Shown: one piece after another, positions 46,969-59,716 of the stretch
Layout: each line of letters starts with the position of its first letter
How positions within the stretch are numbered: the first letter of the stretch is position 1
NCBI RefSeq assembly: GCF_963676685.1
Contig: NC_092355.1
Location: 76,847,176 to 76,911,175 of the forward strand
DNA: 64,000 bases
From: Mytilus edulis
Taxonomy: Eukaryota; Mollusca; Bivalvia; Mytilida; Mytilidae
Reading direction: 5' to 3'
Made by a program: the position numbers and the translations under genes
The notes under the pieces: model-generated
Databases searched by the model: none
Told to the model about the DNA's origin: nothing
The model's input: the letters and a program-made list of their open reading frames with translations, nothing else

Positions 46969-48290
46969 ATGCTTCGACCTTTTTGAAATATGAATTATAA
47001 CGGAAATCCCATTGCATTTTCTCTGAAGCTTTTATTTCTCCATTAAACTTAAAAGGAAAAGGAAAAACAATATTTTTTATTAGTTATTGCCCTTGTTCCT
47101 TGGTTACACAAAATATGTGCAATACAGGGGACATAGGAACTTTGTTCTTTTATTGAAAGTAAAATTAATATGTGGACCTAGATAGAAACTGGAATTTACT
47201 GATAAGCCTAGGTATGATCACGCTCTATTACAGATTACTTTTTTTTCACGTCGTCTTTCATGTCACAGGAAACGATATCAGGATATTGTGGTTTAGTTGT
47301 CAGTTATGTTGTTAGTCAGTTGTGGAAGCCATCACTCCGCTAGGCTCAATTTCAGATGAAACATATCCGAGGATCTGTGCATCATCCTCTGCACTTGCCG
47401 TAGCCGACAACATACGAAAAAAAATTGAGAACACTTTTCTGCGATTTATCATCTTGTTTTATTACATGAACTAAATTATCCTTAATTAAAGACCAAATAT
47501 ACTTCATCGGAAATAATTGGATGTTATCCTCATATCCTAACCCTAGTTACATACGGATACCTCCGATGATTTTACTTTATACCTCTGAGTTTAACTGCTG
47601 CGAATATATCTTTATTTATATATTTTTTCTTGTCAAAATGATGTGGATGCTTGAGTATCTGAGCATACATGCAAGCTACGCCACTGTAAACAGTTCACTT
47701 ACCTTTACTAAGTAATAAATTGACTGGACTTGAATCAAATAAAAATGGACAGTAGATCTTTAAACTGAAAATATATAATAGCTCAATTTCAGTTCTTCAC
47801 ATTTATATAAATATCGGTTGAACCATCTCTGAACATTTAACTCCAAGTTGTGAACCAATGCCTGTGTGAATCATTTCCCTGAAGTGGATACCTTGGTACA
47901 TGTATGCAGGGTTGTCAAATTATGCAAATGAATGCAACATTAAAATAATACTCTAAATTGACAATGTTCAACACTTCAAATGGTCTGCAATTTTATTTGC
48001 TATGGTCTTCACCTGCAAGGCAGGCTTCATCAGAACAGTTTTTATACAGACATTAATCTTGGTTCAGTTGTTATTTCGTGGCAAGTATGATTCACACAGG
48101 CGTTGGTTCACCATGCAGACTATTTGAAGTGTTGTGTGTTGTTGTCAATTTGCAGTATCATTTCTAAACATGTATATATAATACTTTTTTAGCTTATGAC
48201 AAGTAACTTGTCATGAATGAAAGAGATTTAACCTTCCATAGTACCATACATAGCTCAGTGTAGGAGTTTTTAGGACAAATTCACAATAGC
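46969..48290. other. Intergenic; one loose inverted repeat
   Basis: gaaccaatgcctgtgtgaat (47852) is inverted near 48092 (attcacacaggcgttggttc), with further pairing at ttcaacacttcaaat/atttgaagtgttg. No supported exon. Confidence 0.45.
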
Positions 48291-48299
48291 ATGAGGGCC

Positions 48300-48605
48300 T
48301 GTTATTAGCAAGACTGTCTAATGGGAGTTATTTTTGTGTCACATTACTGTGCTATTAGCCAGGCTGTCTAATGGGAGTTATTTTTGTGTCATGTCACTGT
48401 ATTATTAGCCAGGCTGTCTAATGGGAGTTATTGTTGTGTCACGTCACTGAGCTATTAGCAAGGCTGTCAAATGGGAGTTATTTTTGCGTCACGTCACTGT
48501 ATTATTAGCCAGGCTGTCTAATGGGAGTTATTTTGTGTCATGTCACTGTGTTATTAGCCAGGCTGCCTAACGGGAGATATTCTTGTGTCACTTCACTGTA
48601 TTGTT
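48300..48605. repeat. ~50-bp minisatellite, six copies
   Basis: The unit is ctgtctaatgggagttattt plus ttgtgtcacgtcactgtattattagccagg. Confidence 0.9.
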
Positions 48606-48608
48606 GAA

Positions 48609-48703
48609 AAGGTGAATATCCAAAATTGTCAACACGACTGTCACGAGAAGGTTATTTCATTAAGCAAATGTTAAGGCTTGACAATTTTGGATATTCACCT
48701 TTT
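48609..48703. repeat. Small hairpin adjoining the large palindrome
   Basis: ggtgaatatccaaaattgtc at the left pairs with gacaattttggatattcacc at the right. The right arm is also the outer end of the 1.1-kb palindrome. Confidence 0.8.
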
Positions 48704-49798
48704 CAACGGGACAAAATTGTTTTATTATACCGAACTAACAGTGGAAGGGCATTTTGAACACTTACACTGTAAAGTCTATATTTTTAACCTAACACACAGA
48801 CTGACTTTTGAAAATACATTTTTGTGTTCAAAATACTCGAATTTACAACAAAAGTAGAATCTTTTTGTAAAATATTGATGGCCCTGAAAAGGACCGTTTA
48901 TAAGAGATATCATCGGCTTCTGGCACAGTCTCAGCTATATTCATGTCCAATGTCTTATTTCCTCGTCTCTCGATGGGCTTCCAGTGTAACGTGAACGCTG
49001 CCATTTTGTTTATTTACGCCTGTGACGTCATTTTCATGGGAGGTAACTCAAGTACAAATAAACAAACTGAAAAGGTTATTCACCGGTGAATAATAGGGTT
49101 ATTCCCCGCTGGTGTAAGCTTTCAGGGTTATTCGTCCTTCATTGCAATTGAATGAAAATTAAATGAATTATTCCATGTCTCGTGATAACGTTTCACCCAA
49201 TAGAATTATTTGAAATATATGTAAGGTATAATAATACATATTATTATACCTTACATATATTACAAACAATTCTATTGGATAACAACTTATCACGTGACAT
49301 GGAATAATTCGGTTAATTTTCATGTAATTGCATGGGAGGACGAATAACCCTTAAAATTTACACCAGCGGTGAATAACCCTATTATTCACCGGCGAATAAC
49401 CTTTTTAGTGTCTAGATTTGAACTCGAGTTACCTCCCATGCAAATGACGTCACAGACGTAAATAAACAAGATGGCAGCGTTCACGTTACACTGACAGCCC
49501 ATCGAGAGACGAGGAAATAAGTCTTTGGAAATGAATAGAGTGTCAGCAGCTGATGTTATCTCCTCTAAACGGTCCTTTTCAGGGCCATTAATATTTTACG
49601 AAAAGATTCTACCTTTGTTGTACATCCGAGAAATTCTAGAACACAAACATGACAAATATATTTTCCTGAGCTATTTTCAAACGTCAGCTTGTGTTTGTTA
49701 TGTAAAAAATATAGTGTTCAAAATGCCCTTCCACTGTTTATTCGGTATAATAAAACAATTGTGGCCCCATAGAATTGATGAATATCCAAAATTGTCAA
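48678..49798. mobile_element. 1.12-kb imperfect palindrome (~555-bp arms)
   Basis: The outer ends TTGACAATTTTGGATATTCA and its inverse bound two arms that match through most of their length (acagtggaagggcattttga; aaaggaccgtttat; gatgggct; tgacgtca; ggttattcaccggtgaata). The centre, 49216-49260, is a perfect palindrome (atatatgtaaggtataataata and inverse). Each arm contains TGACGTCA next to ttacctcccatg, and acgtaaataaacaagatggc, which looks like a CRE-type promoter followed by an ATG. The arms point outward from the centre. No long conserved frame. Confidence 0.8.
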
Positions 49799-50400
49799 CA
49801 CGAGAAGGTTATTTCAATGTCTAAGTTGATGATTTGTAGAACTTATTTTGATTGTTTTTACTTATTGAAATTTCAAAACTACGAAATCAACAAATTATTG
49901 ACATTTCAGGGGCAATAACTCGAAAAAATGATAAATAATTTTTCTAAAAATTCCACAGAAGATAAACCGAGACCTCCAAATTGTCAAATTTGCTTTAACT
50001 GCTTTAGTTTTTAAGATATATAAACCAAAAACTTTCAAAATTTACTAAAAATTGTCATTTCAGAGGCAAAAACTCCGAAACATGTTGTTAAATTTTTTGA
50101 AAATTTTACAGGAGATACGAGGATTTGCTCTATCTGCTTTAGCTTTTGAAATAAAAAATGTATAAGCCAAAAAATGCAAATTATCCCTATGTTCTATTTT
50201 TAGCATCATCAGCCATGTTTGTTAATGGATTAAATGAAGAGATACAATTTTTAAACTACAAATGTAGATGCCCTTAGGAACATTCAGGTAAATTTGATAA
50301 CATTTAGCCCAGTAGTTTCAGGTGAGAAGATTTTTAATTCTTTGACGGCAGACAAGATGATGGCGGAGAAAATCCCGAAGTGATGGCAAAATTATTGGTA
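49799..50400 (+). repeat. Degenerate family B element
   Basis: Phrases gttttaagatatataaacca, cccagtagtttcaggtgaga and tgatggcggagaaaatcc. No hairpin end preserved. Confidence 0.5.
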
Positions 50401-50488
50401 AAGTTTCTTTACCTGAAATCTTCAACACACTTATGTTTGAAACATTGAATAAAATGGTTTCCCTTTTCGACACAAAAACAAAATATTA

Positions 50489-52472
50489 CTTAAGGCTTAA
50501 ATTAAAATATTGTTTGTTTGCCCTTTACCGGCCGACCCTATTAATTCGTTCCGACTGAAAATCATTTATTTGTATTTACCAGCAATATTTTATTTTTATC
50601 TATTTTTTCGTTCCTACCGAAAATCTCATATTTGTATTTCCCGCTCAAAACTTATTTACTGGAATCCTCGGGTTTTATCTTATCATGTTATGGTAAGCAT
50701 TTTGTTTTCATAAATTGAATTTTAAATAAAAATTGGACCTTTCTAAGAATACTGGAAGACCAGTCACCTTCAAGTATCTTTGGTCAAAAGTCCTGGACCT
50801 TCCATTGCTTAAAGTAAATTTGAACCCCTGATTAATATACAACTTGAAAATTTGTATTTATAAACAATTCAATGATACAATATTGGGCCTAAATTAAAAT
50901 GTTGTTTGTTTGCCCTTTTCCGACCCTATTTTTTGAAACAGGGTAGGTAGGTAGGTTAAATATTTTATTTTTCTTTCCCATAAAATAACTTAGCTCGGTA
51001 CATTTTTTGTCATTGGTAGGCAGGTAGGTATAATATTTTATTTTATAGATACAATATATGCATGACATCAGTTTTGTCTGTATTTGCTTTTGTTTTAAGA
51101 ATAATCGATTTTACTGATCTTTACTTTTATTAAAGTTTCTAAATAGTCCAAGCTGGAAGTTATGAAAAAAAATTATCATGTAGAATGTGAAGTTAATTCA
51201 TATGCACTACTACATGTATTTGTTTTCAAATATCAAAATATATATCATTGTATATAGGGCTCGAGCATATTTTCAACAATTATATGCCTGGAACTTTTAA
51301 GAATTTTAACTTGCACTGATATTCTGTACTACGTACATGTACCTTGTACGTTTAACTTAACCGAAAGATTTCATAATATCATATATATCTCCCTAGCATG
51401 GTTTGTGAAACAGCTGTACAATGTGCAATCTATTAGGGGGAGGTAGGACCTTTATCGGGACCCCGGGATCGGGAGTTTTTAAGCTCGGGATTTCAGGATT
51501 TCCAGGAATTGTTTTTTTTTAAATTTCGGGATGCAGAATTTAAATTTATTTATATTCGGGAGCTCAGGATTTCGTGTTTTAAAGCTCCGGATTGCAGGAT
51601 CAGGACCCTCCTATCCCATCTATCCCATCTATACCATGTATACAGCATTCTGACATTCTACCAATTCTATTAAAATTTGAACTGAAATTATCAGAGATGA
51701 TATCTGTGAAATAAAAAAAATATTTGACTAGAATATAAAGCCACTGCCCTGTCATCATGCAACCAGTTAAAAGAGCTAAAACTAAGCATTTATCTTACTT
51801 TACTTACAACCCTAAAGACTGAATGTTTAAATTTTCGTGTGTCCCAGTGTTATCAATAAAAATCTAAAAGACTCGAAACTCAAATGTCACATATTTTACA
51901 TCGCATTTATAACTGGTCTGAAAGGAAAACTTGGCCGCGATTTCACTGCCAATCATTCTCCAATATACAGGACTTCGGTTCATGTCAGATATAAATAAAA
52001 CGTCAAAACTGGTAGAAAGCAGCGTTAACATAATCATCCTGATATACGGATCACTAAAGGTCATCCTTACATAGGATACAACATCCGTTAACAAAATATT
52101 TTGTACACACGTTGATAATTTTGTATTGGACAAACTTTTTTGAATGAACCCTGCTCTTCAAGTATAAGGGCAACGTTTGTCATACTTTCAACATCGACAT
52201 CAATCAAATGCTTTGGATCTCTAAATGCAAGTGTTCATGCCAAACGCTCACGTGATACCAAATGGACTTAACATTATACGGGGAAGACTAAAACCCGTGG
52301 ATTCCGGTAAAAAAGTTTTGAGCAGAAAATACACATATAAGATTTTCGGTAGGAACGAAAAAAAAAATAAAATAAAATATTGCTGGTAAATACAAATAAA
52401 AGATTTTCAGTCGGAACGAATTTATAGGGTCGGTCGGTAAAGGGCAAACAAACAATATTTTAATTTAAGCCT
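50489..52472. mobile_element. 2.0-kb element with ~190-bp terminal inverted repeats
   Basis: The left arm 50489-50681 (aggcttaaattaaaatattg, then cgttccgactgaaaatcat, then cgttcctaccgaaaatct) is inverted at 52281-52472. The interior holds a partial third copy (50886-50940), a poly(ggta) region, and a segment (51190-51310) shared with 12091-12180. Open frames inside (51864-52133) are unsupported. Confidence 0.7.
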
Positions 52473-53304
52473 TGCATACATATCATTATTATACAACATT
52501 TTGTGTTGAAGGCTTCACTGCGACTTTGATATTAAAAACAACAATAAAAGCACTGTTCCTTTGCTTTCTGTGTGTGATTTTTTGCTGTGCATGTACTGAT
52601 TTTGTGTCATTAATGGATACCACATACCATTTGTTGTTCTTATTATTATTTATTGTTTTTCAATGGCAGCTTCAGCACATCCAGTACATTGTATGTGCTT
52701 TTGAGTGCATGTTTTACAAATTTTTGGTCAGATGGAACAATTAATCAAAGAGCAGAATGCTCTGAGGGATACGATTGCCATAGTTTTCATTGACACATGT
52801 ATAGCAGTTCTGCCAAATTTTCATTAAACAAATGCATGAGATTTGGCCAAAATTCAAAAGATCAAAGAGGAGAGAAATAGATCCAAGAATACTGTTGCAA
52901 AAAAAAGCATGAACATGCGCGAGTCTCAAGCATTTTTGGCCGGTAACCCTGGTACAGCTGGATCGTATTATTCTCTAAACTAATTCAACTGCACATGCAA
53001 AATGTAACAATCTGAATAGTCAATCAACTTAAAGAATAGCCAATCCCCGTTACAAGTGTATGAGCCATGTACTTATTGTGTTTTATCGAATTATAGTTAT
53101 CCTGTACCATTGTAAACTCGTACCATTAAAAAAACAAAAAAACTTGAACCATTGCTAACTCGTACCAACTTATTTAAATGCATTCAAATGGTGTTAAATG
53201 ATGAATATACATGATATACGTTTCTAGAATTTGACTATACTTTTTGGACCTTTTGGATTATAGCTCTTCATCCTTTATATAAGCTTTGGATTTCAAATAT
53301 TTTG
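52473..53304. other. Intergenic, no gene seen
   Basis: AT-rich; a hydrophobic 90-codon frame at 52472-52744 has no start context, splice signals or known domain. Repeated ggtacgagt/actcgtacc phrases also occur at 34820 and 54160. Confidence 0.4.
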
Positions 53305-53385
53305 GCCACGAGCATCACTGAAGAGACATGTTTTGTCGAAATGCGCATCTGGTGCAACAAAATTGGTACCGTTGATTTTATTACT
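53305..53385. repeat. Mussel interspersed repeat (gaagagacatgttttgtcg)
   Basis: gccacgagcatcactgaaga and gaaatgcgcatctggtgcaa are recognised from bivalve genomes. Confidence 0.7.
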
Positions 53386-53820
53386 TTCACCCAATACCTC
53401 TTAACTGTAAAATGTATATAATTTGAAAGTACAATGACCAATTTGTAGCTTATGTTCCTTGTATATTGGATAGAAAATACTGTGGCAGATGTAGATAATT
53501 AAGGTATATACAGTTTCACCCGAAGAAAATTTTTCATGAATAATAAAATCTTAGCAGTTAGTCAAAATGATTGCCAAAATTATTTTTACTGTCTATAAAT
53601 AAATGTAACAATGAAATTTAACTGATTCCTGTTAAGGGGGTCCGCATTTTCCCCGCAAAATAAGCACATGGCTTTCAACAATTGTAAACATAGCATTCAA
53701 TTTGTGGTCATGGATTACAGCTTTAATTAACTTAAATTGGATATATACATATTCAACATGTTCAATTTTAATAAGGTACAGTTAAAGCAATGTTTTAACT
53801 TTCCTCCGGATTAAGTTCTA

Positions 53821-53960
53821 CAGTTGCGGATCCAGAACTTTTCCTAAGGGGGAGCCCGCTGACTGACCTAAGAGGGGGCCCGCTCCAGTCATGCTTCAAT
53901 GATTCCCTTTATTATCAACCAAATTTTTTCCACAAAAAAAGGGGGGCTGGATCCGCCTAT
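53821..53960. mobile_element. 140-bp MITE, CAGTTGCGGATCC end, GTTCTA target duplication
   Basis: Same family as 32859-33023. GTTCTA lies at 53815-53820 and 53961-53966. Confidence 0.85.
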
Positions 53961-54279
53961 GTTCTAGTTTGAAAGATCAGTTAAAACATTAATGCTTTAA
54001 AACATTCTTTATTTTTGTCTAAGTTTTCATTTAACTCCTGTGTAAAATTCAAGTAATTCAACTTTATTTCTATTAAGTTTACAAACAGAAACCCATAAAA
54101 CATCATATTTTTTATATATTTTTCTGAATGTTACGACTTCCCAGTAGTACAAGTTAACTTTTTTGGTTCCAATGCCGTGGTACGAGTTAACTTGCTTCCG
54201 TATCTTATCACCGTAATTCTAGGAGGAACCCTAAACTGGACCCCTATCATATTGTGTTCACTTATCGCTACACTGACCT

Positions 54280-54545
54280 TCGGTGCGAAGCTATATATAG
54301 AACGGCGGACCAGTTTAGGAGGAACCCCATTTCTTACTCTTTAGTTATTGAAGTTCCTTTGGGTCAGAGGGCATGACTCCTTTCCGTACACACTCCTCTG
54401 TTTACATTGAGATCGTTCTTAATTTAATACGACGTTTACCGGCATTAACGAGTTAATTCTTCTTGACGAATACTTCGAAAAGGGAGACAACTCGAAACGA
54501 TAACATGGAAGATTCCATTTCTGCTGAAGGGGTGTTATAGGTAAT
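54280..54545 (+). promoter_or_regulatory. Possible promoter and first exon
   Basis: CTATATATAG at about 54291 resembles a TATA box. Downstream, ATGGAAGATTCC at 54505 starts 11 codons ending in TAG immediately before GTAATTTTT, so only a non-coding exon or a tiny frame would result. aggaggaaccc is repeated at 54222 and 54318. Weak evidence. Confidence 0.2.
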
Positions 54546-54725
54546 TTTTACGATGAAACATTTATTTTAATTTAAATTATGCATGTGATTTAAAATTATG
54601 CAACAACAATAGCCCTCCATATGCAGACAGACATAGAAAGAATCCCATGAGTTTCAAATTAATCAATGAAGCGGGGAATCACTCAATCTGATACCCCTTG
54701 AAATCAGGAAAACTACACGCATGTG

Positions 54726-57700
54726 GGGTCTCACTAATTAGCGACAAAAAGCGTCGAGAAGCGACAAGAAGAAAAATAATAAGTGACAAAAAGCAACAAG
54801 AAGCTATTTAGCGACAAGAATACATTTTGTTATCACAAACATTAAAATATTTTTTAGGATTATATTGAAAGATGAAGAAATAAAAAAACTAGAGGCTCTA
54901 AAGAGCCTGTGTCGCTCACCTTGGTCTATGTGCATATTAAACAAAGGACACAAATGGATTCATGACAAAATTGTATTTTGGTGATGGTGATGTGTTTGAA
55001 GTTCTTACTTTCTGAACGATTTTGCTTCTTACAATATTATCTATAATGAACTTTGCCCATTAGTAACAGAGAACTATATTTGGTAAAAATTTACATAAAT
55101 TTACCAAATTAATGAAAATTGTTAAAAATTGACTATAAAGGGCAATAACTCCTTAAGGGGTCAATTGACCATTAAGGTCATGTTGACTTATTTGAAGATC
55201 TTACTTTGCTGAACATTATTGCTGTTTACAGTTTATCGCTATCTATAATAGTATTCAAGATAACCAAAAACGGCAAAATTTCTTTAAAAATTACCATTTG
55301 GAGGGCAGCAACCCAACAACCAGTTGTCCAATTCATCTGAAAAATTCAGGGCAGATAGATATTGACTTGATTAACAAATTAACTTCTTGTCAGATTTGCT
55401 CTAAATGCTTTGGTTTCATAGTTATAAGCCAAAAACTGCATTTTACCCCTATGTTTTATTTTTAGCTGTGGCGGCCATCTTAGTTGGTTGACCAAGTCAT
55501 GCCACACATTTTTTAAACTAGATACCCCAAAGATGATTGTGGCCAAGTTTGGATTAGTTTGGCCCAGTAGTTTCAGAGGAGAAGATTTTTGTAAAAGATT
55601 ACTTTAATTTACGAAAAATGGTTAAAAATTTACTATAAAGGGCAATAACTCCTAAACGGGTCAACTGACCATTTTCGTCATGTTGACCTTTTTGTAGATC
55701 TTACTTTGATGAACATTATTGCTGTTTACAGTTTATCTCTATCTATAATAATATTCAAGATAATAACCAAAAACAGCAAAATTTCCTCAAAATTACCAAT
55801 TCAGGGGCAGCAACCCAACAACGGGTTGACTGATTCAACTGAAAATTTCAGGGCAGATAGATATTGACTTGATTAACAATTTAACTTTCTTGTCAGATTT
55901 GCTCTAAATGCTTTGGTTTCATAGTTATAAGCCAAAAACTGCATTTTACCCCTATGTTCTATTTTTAGCCGTGGCGGCCATCTTAGTTGGTTGACCAGGT
56001 CACGCCACACCTTTTTTAAACTAGATACCCCAAAGATGATTGTGGCCAAGTTTGGATTAATTTGGCCCAGTAGTTTCAGAGGAGAAGATTTTTGTAAAAG
56101 ATTACTTTAATTTACAAAAAATGGTTAAAAATTGACTATAAAGGGCAATAACTCCTACACGGGTCAACTGACCATTTTGGTCATGTTGACTTATTTGTAG
56201 ATCTAACTGTGCTGAACATTATTGCTTTTTACAGTTTATCTCTATCTATAACAATATTCAAGATAATAACCAAAAACAGCAAAATTTCCTCAAAATTACC
56301 AATTCAGGGGCAGCAACCCAACAACCGATTGACCGATTCATCTGAAAATTTCAGGGCAGATAGATCTTGACCTAATAAACATTTTTATCCCATGTCAGAT
56401 TTCCTCAAAATGCTTTGGTTTTTGAGTTATAAGCCAAAAACTGCATTTTACCCCTATGTTCTATTTTTAGCCGTGGTGGCCATCTTGGTTAGTTGGCCGG
56501 GTCACCGGACACATTTTTTAAACTAGATACCCCAATGATGATTGTGGCCAAGTTTGGTTTAATTTGGCCCAGTAGTTTCAGAGGAGAAGATTTTTCTAAA
56601 AGATAACTAAGATTTACGAAAAATGGTTAAAAATTGACTATAAAGGGCAATAACTCCTAAAGGGGTCAACTGACCATTTGGGTCAGGTTGACTTATTTGT
56701 AAATCTTACTTTGCTGAACATTATTGCTGTTTGCAGTTTATCTCTATCTATAATAATATTCAAGATAATAACCAAAAACAGTAAAATTTCCTTAAAATTA
56801 CCAATTCAGGGGCAGCAACCCAACAACGGGTTGTCCGATTCATCTGAAAATTTCAGGGCAGATAGATCTTGACCTGATGAACAATTTTACCCCATGTCAG
56901 ATTTGCTCTAAATGCTTTGGTTTTTGAGTTATAAGCCAAAAACTGCATTTTACCGGTTGGTTGACCGGGTCACCAGACACATTTTTTAAACTAGATACCC
57001 CAATGATGATTGTGGCCAAGTTTGGTTAAATTTGGCCCAGTAGTTTCAGAGGAGAAGATTTTTGTAAAAGTTAACGACGCCAGACGACGGACGACAGACG
57101 ACGGACGACGGACGCCGGACGCCAAGTGCTGAGAAAAGCTCACTTGGCCCTTTGGGCCAGGTGAGCTAAAAATCGATGAAGAGATTGTGTACTATTTATT
57201 ATCATATTGATAGATGTAGAAATTAAACATGTGTAAGAGCAAAGGAAATGTAAACGCTATAAAATGAAAATAAAAACAAAGATTTGTCACCTTCCTTTTG
57301 AAGGATTTAATAAAACAAAAACATGAAATATTATTTCCTTCCTAACTGTACAATTAATTTTTCCTGATAGGACCAACATTAGCTGTGGCTTCACTCTAAG
57401 GTAATACACAATTAAGAGCAACAAATGAGATTAACTAGGTGCGTGTCCTTTGTTTTATTGCAACAATAACATCCATTAACACCTTCATCAATTACACGCA
57501 CCAGAATATAAAATTATTGTACCGAATAGTGAACACCTGTTGAAAACTCAAGATTGTCATTAGTTTCCTTTAATCTTCAATCTATATGCATAAACATGAT
57601 AAATATTGTTAAATGAGACAATACACTAAATAAAATGATGAAAAATATTCACATTTTAATTATGTTTTCCTCTTGTTTGATTTCAGTTCTTAATTTGTAT

Positions 57701-58091
57701 TTCACAATTTGTGTATGAATTTTCTGGACAATTATGCACAAATAATGCATTTTGCAAGTTAATTATATATTGTACAAAAATGGTTTTAAAAACAAATAAA
57801 AAGACAAAATATACTTCCTGTGATACCTTATAAAATAGCATGTAAATAAATGTAGCAACTGAATTAGATTTACAAGTTTCATTCCCCCCCCCCCCTATCA
57901 AAATTAACTTTCCTGTCGTTGAAATTGTTTTCTTTTGCATATTTTTTTTAATATTTATTTCGAATAAGTAATATAAATAAAAAAATGTTTTCTTGTCGCT
58001 AAATAGTTTCTTGTTGCTAATATTATTCTTCTTGTCGCTTCTTGACGCTTTTTGTCTCTACAATTCTTTTTGTCTCTAATTAGTGAGACCA
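54726..58091. mobile_element. GCGACAAGAA-TIR element, copy 1 (3.4 kb with nested insertion)
   Basis: The left end GGTCTCACTAATTAGCGACA is followed by repeats of gcgacaagaag/gtgacaaaaagc to about 54830. The right end (57985-58090) is the inverse, finishing CTAATTAGTGAGACC. Flanks CGCATGTG and CGCATGGA suggest an 8-bp duplication with two differences. The interior carries a full family B element (54891-57170). Without it the element would be about 1.1 kb. Confidence 0.8.
54891..57170 (+). repeat. Hairpin-ended tandem-repeat element, family B, full copy
   Basis: The left end has the stem-loop AGGCTCT-AA-AGAGCCT and then GTGTCGCTCACC. Four monomers follow with starts at 55184, 55685, 56188 and 56690 (gacttatttgtagatcttac), a period of about 502 bp. 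A GACGGACGAC-rich tract (57071-57125) precedes the end, AGCTCAC-TTGGCCC-TTT-GGGCCAG-GTGAGCT, then AAAAA. GCTCACC near the left end pairs with GGTGAGC near the right. The cleanest example of the shared architecture. Confidence 0.85.
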
Positions 58092-58836
58092 CGCATGGAC
58101 ATTAATACATAAACAAACCGCGACTTGCGATTTGGAACAAGAACGTTTATTAAATGATATGATGAATGGTTCTCCATTTCTTTATGAGAGTACAGTATCA
58201 AATATCAGTTTCATAACGGTAAAATATAGAAATACTCCACTTCAGTTCTTGTGACAGAAATAGAATTATCGATCGTCTTTCAGAGAACTCTCGCAAGTTA
58301 TCAAAATTTGGGAATTCCCTCTGACGTGTTTCTAAATTTATAAAAACACTAAATATAAATACTGTTTAATTCTGATTTTCCGTATTGTTAAAAACACGCA
58401 TATAAGTCAAGGAAAATATCATACATGAAGATTATGAGTAAAACATTACAGGAAAGTTGTTTATGTTCAATTGTTTTGCTTGTTTTTACCTTTTAAAGCA
58501 AGACAATCATAAGAATCTGAGATGTTGCCGAATGTTTAGAATTAAACGAGTGACGTGAGGGAGTGTGTCATAGGGTCAATGGTAAAAGTCTACAGATTGC
58601 TTGACAGCAATCGTATCCCAAAAACAGCCATCATAAACGAGTGATGCTGCAATGTGCAGTTAAATACATAGAGTTGAATACTTTTCATCTAAATATGGCA
58701 CCATTGAACTATATTCTTCACCTTTGGCATTACTAAACTGTAGTATTATCTTGAAGAACATATATATTAAAACAATAAATACTTAAAAACTATTTGAACA
58801 ATATTTATATTTGTTGAATAAAAATAATAAAAATTT
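58092..58836. other. Intergenic, no gene seen
   Basis: No supported exon or repeat structure. Confidence 0.4.
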
Positions 58837-58905
58837 GTAAGGGTTCTGCGGAACCCAGTGTCTAGCTCGCCTACTCTTTCTGTTAATCGCAGGCTCAACA
58901 AAAAC
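58837..58905 (+). repeat. Minimal hairpin element (solo ends?)
   Basis: The stem-loop GGGTTCTGCGGAACCC is followed by cagtgtct..gctcgcctac and, only 40 bases later, by cgcaggctcaacaaaaa, which resembles the family A 3' end. It looks like a 5' end joined to a 3' end with no monomers between. Confidence 0.5.
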
Positions 58906-59189
58906 GAGGAAATAAATCAATAAAATATTCCTCTTGATATTATCTTTAAATTGTAAGAAGCTTCTGTCCAAAGTTGGTAAAAATCCAGGATAGTTTATGA
59001 ATCTAATATACTGTTTAAAAACTTTTAACTGCAGACTAAATGTAATGTCAACTGGCAGAAAACTAAATTTCCTTCTAGATACTAGCTTTTGATCATTAAC
59101 AACCTTCTGTCCAAGTTTGGAACAGATCCAAAATAATATCAGAGAGTTCAATTTTAAAAAGCTTAACTACAGAGTAAATGTGTTGTTTC

Positions 59190-59615
59190 CACAGGCGCTT
59201 GGGTATAGGATACAGATTTTTTTTTTGCTGTCAGATTAAAATATTCAATTTTCTATATTTATAATAAATATCTATCACCTCTGTGCATGTCTCACCTAGT
59301 TTCGAGTGATTTAAACGACCCAGAGAAAATACCCAATTTTATTTGTTTCTTAGTATGGATAGTAAAATTGGGTATTTTCTCGTGGTCGTTTAAATCACTC
59401 GAAACTAGGTGAGACATGCACAGAGGTGATAGATATGTATTATATATATAGAAAATTGAATATTTTAATCAGCAAAATAAAATCCAAAAAAAAATCTGTA
59501 TCCTATACCCTAGTCCAAATAATTATGACGTCTTGAAAGGCTATTATTATTTTTTTCTTTGACGCCTTACTTCGATTTGGACTACCTATACCCAAGCGTG
59601 ACCCAAGCGCCTGTG
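59190..59615. mobile_element. Nested palindrome element, CACAGGCGCTTGGGTATAGG end
   Basis: The left end is inverted at 59585-59615 (with a short duplicated cccaagcg). Inside, 59200-59340 and 59362-59510 are near-perfect inverted arms of about 145 bp around a centre near 59350 (gtgcatgtctcacctagttt and inverse). A further small inversion (tagtccaaat/atttggacta) lies at 59509-59585. Confidence 0.75.
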
Positions 59616-59634
59616 CACTGCACCAGCTGGGACA

Positions 59635-59714
59635 CAGGCATGTTTCTATCCATACGAAGGTGGACTATCCATATATGGATAGTCGACCTTCGTATGGATA
59701 GAAACAAGTGCCTG
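59635..59714. repeat. 80-bp near-perfect palindrome
   Basis: tttctatccatacgaaggt and its inverse meet at ccatatatgg near 59675. Confidence 0.9.
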
Positions 59715-59716
59715 TG

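Noticed and set aside
45605-47715. Donor-like sites at about 45770 and 47702 on the minus strand as 5' UTR exons of the ankyrin gene
   Set aside because: GTAAGTG is present, but no convincing acceptor or shared transcript evidence; isolated donors are common by chance.
51430-51640. Possible MITE rich in tcgggatt/caggatt phrases
   Set aside because: The ends are only loosely inverted and no flanking duplication was found.
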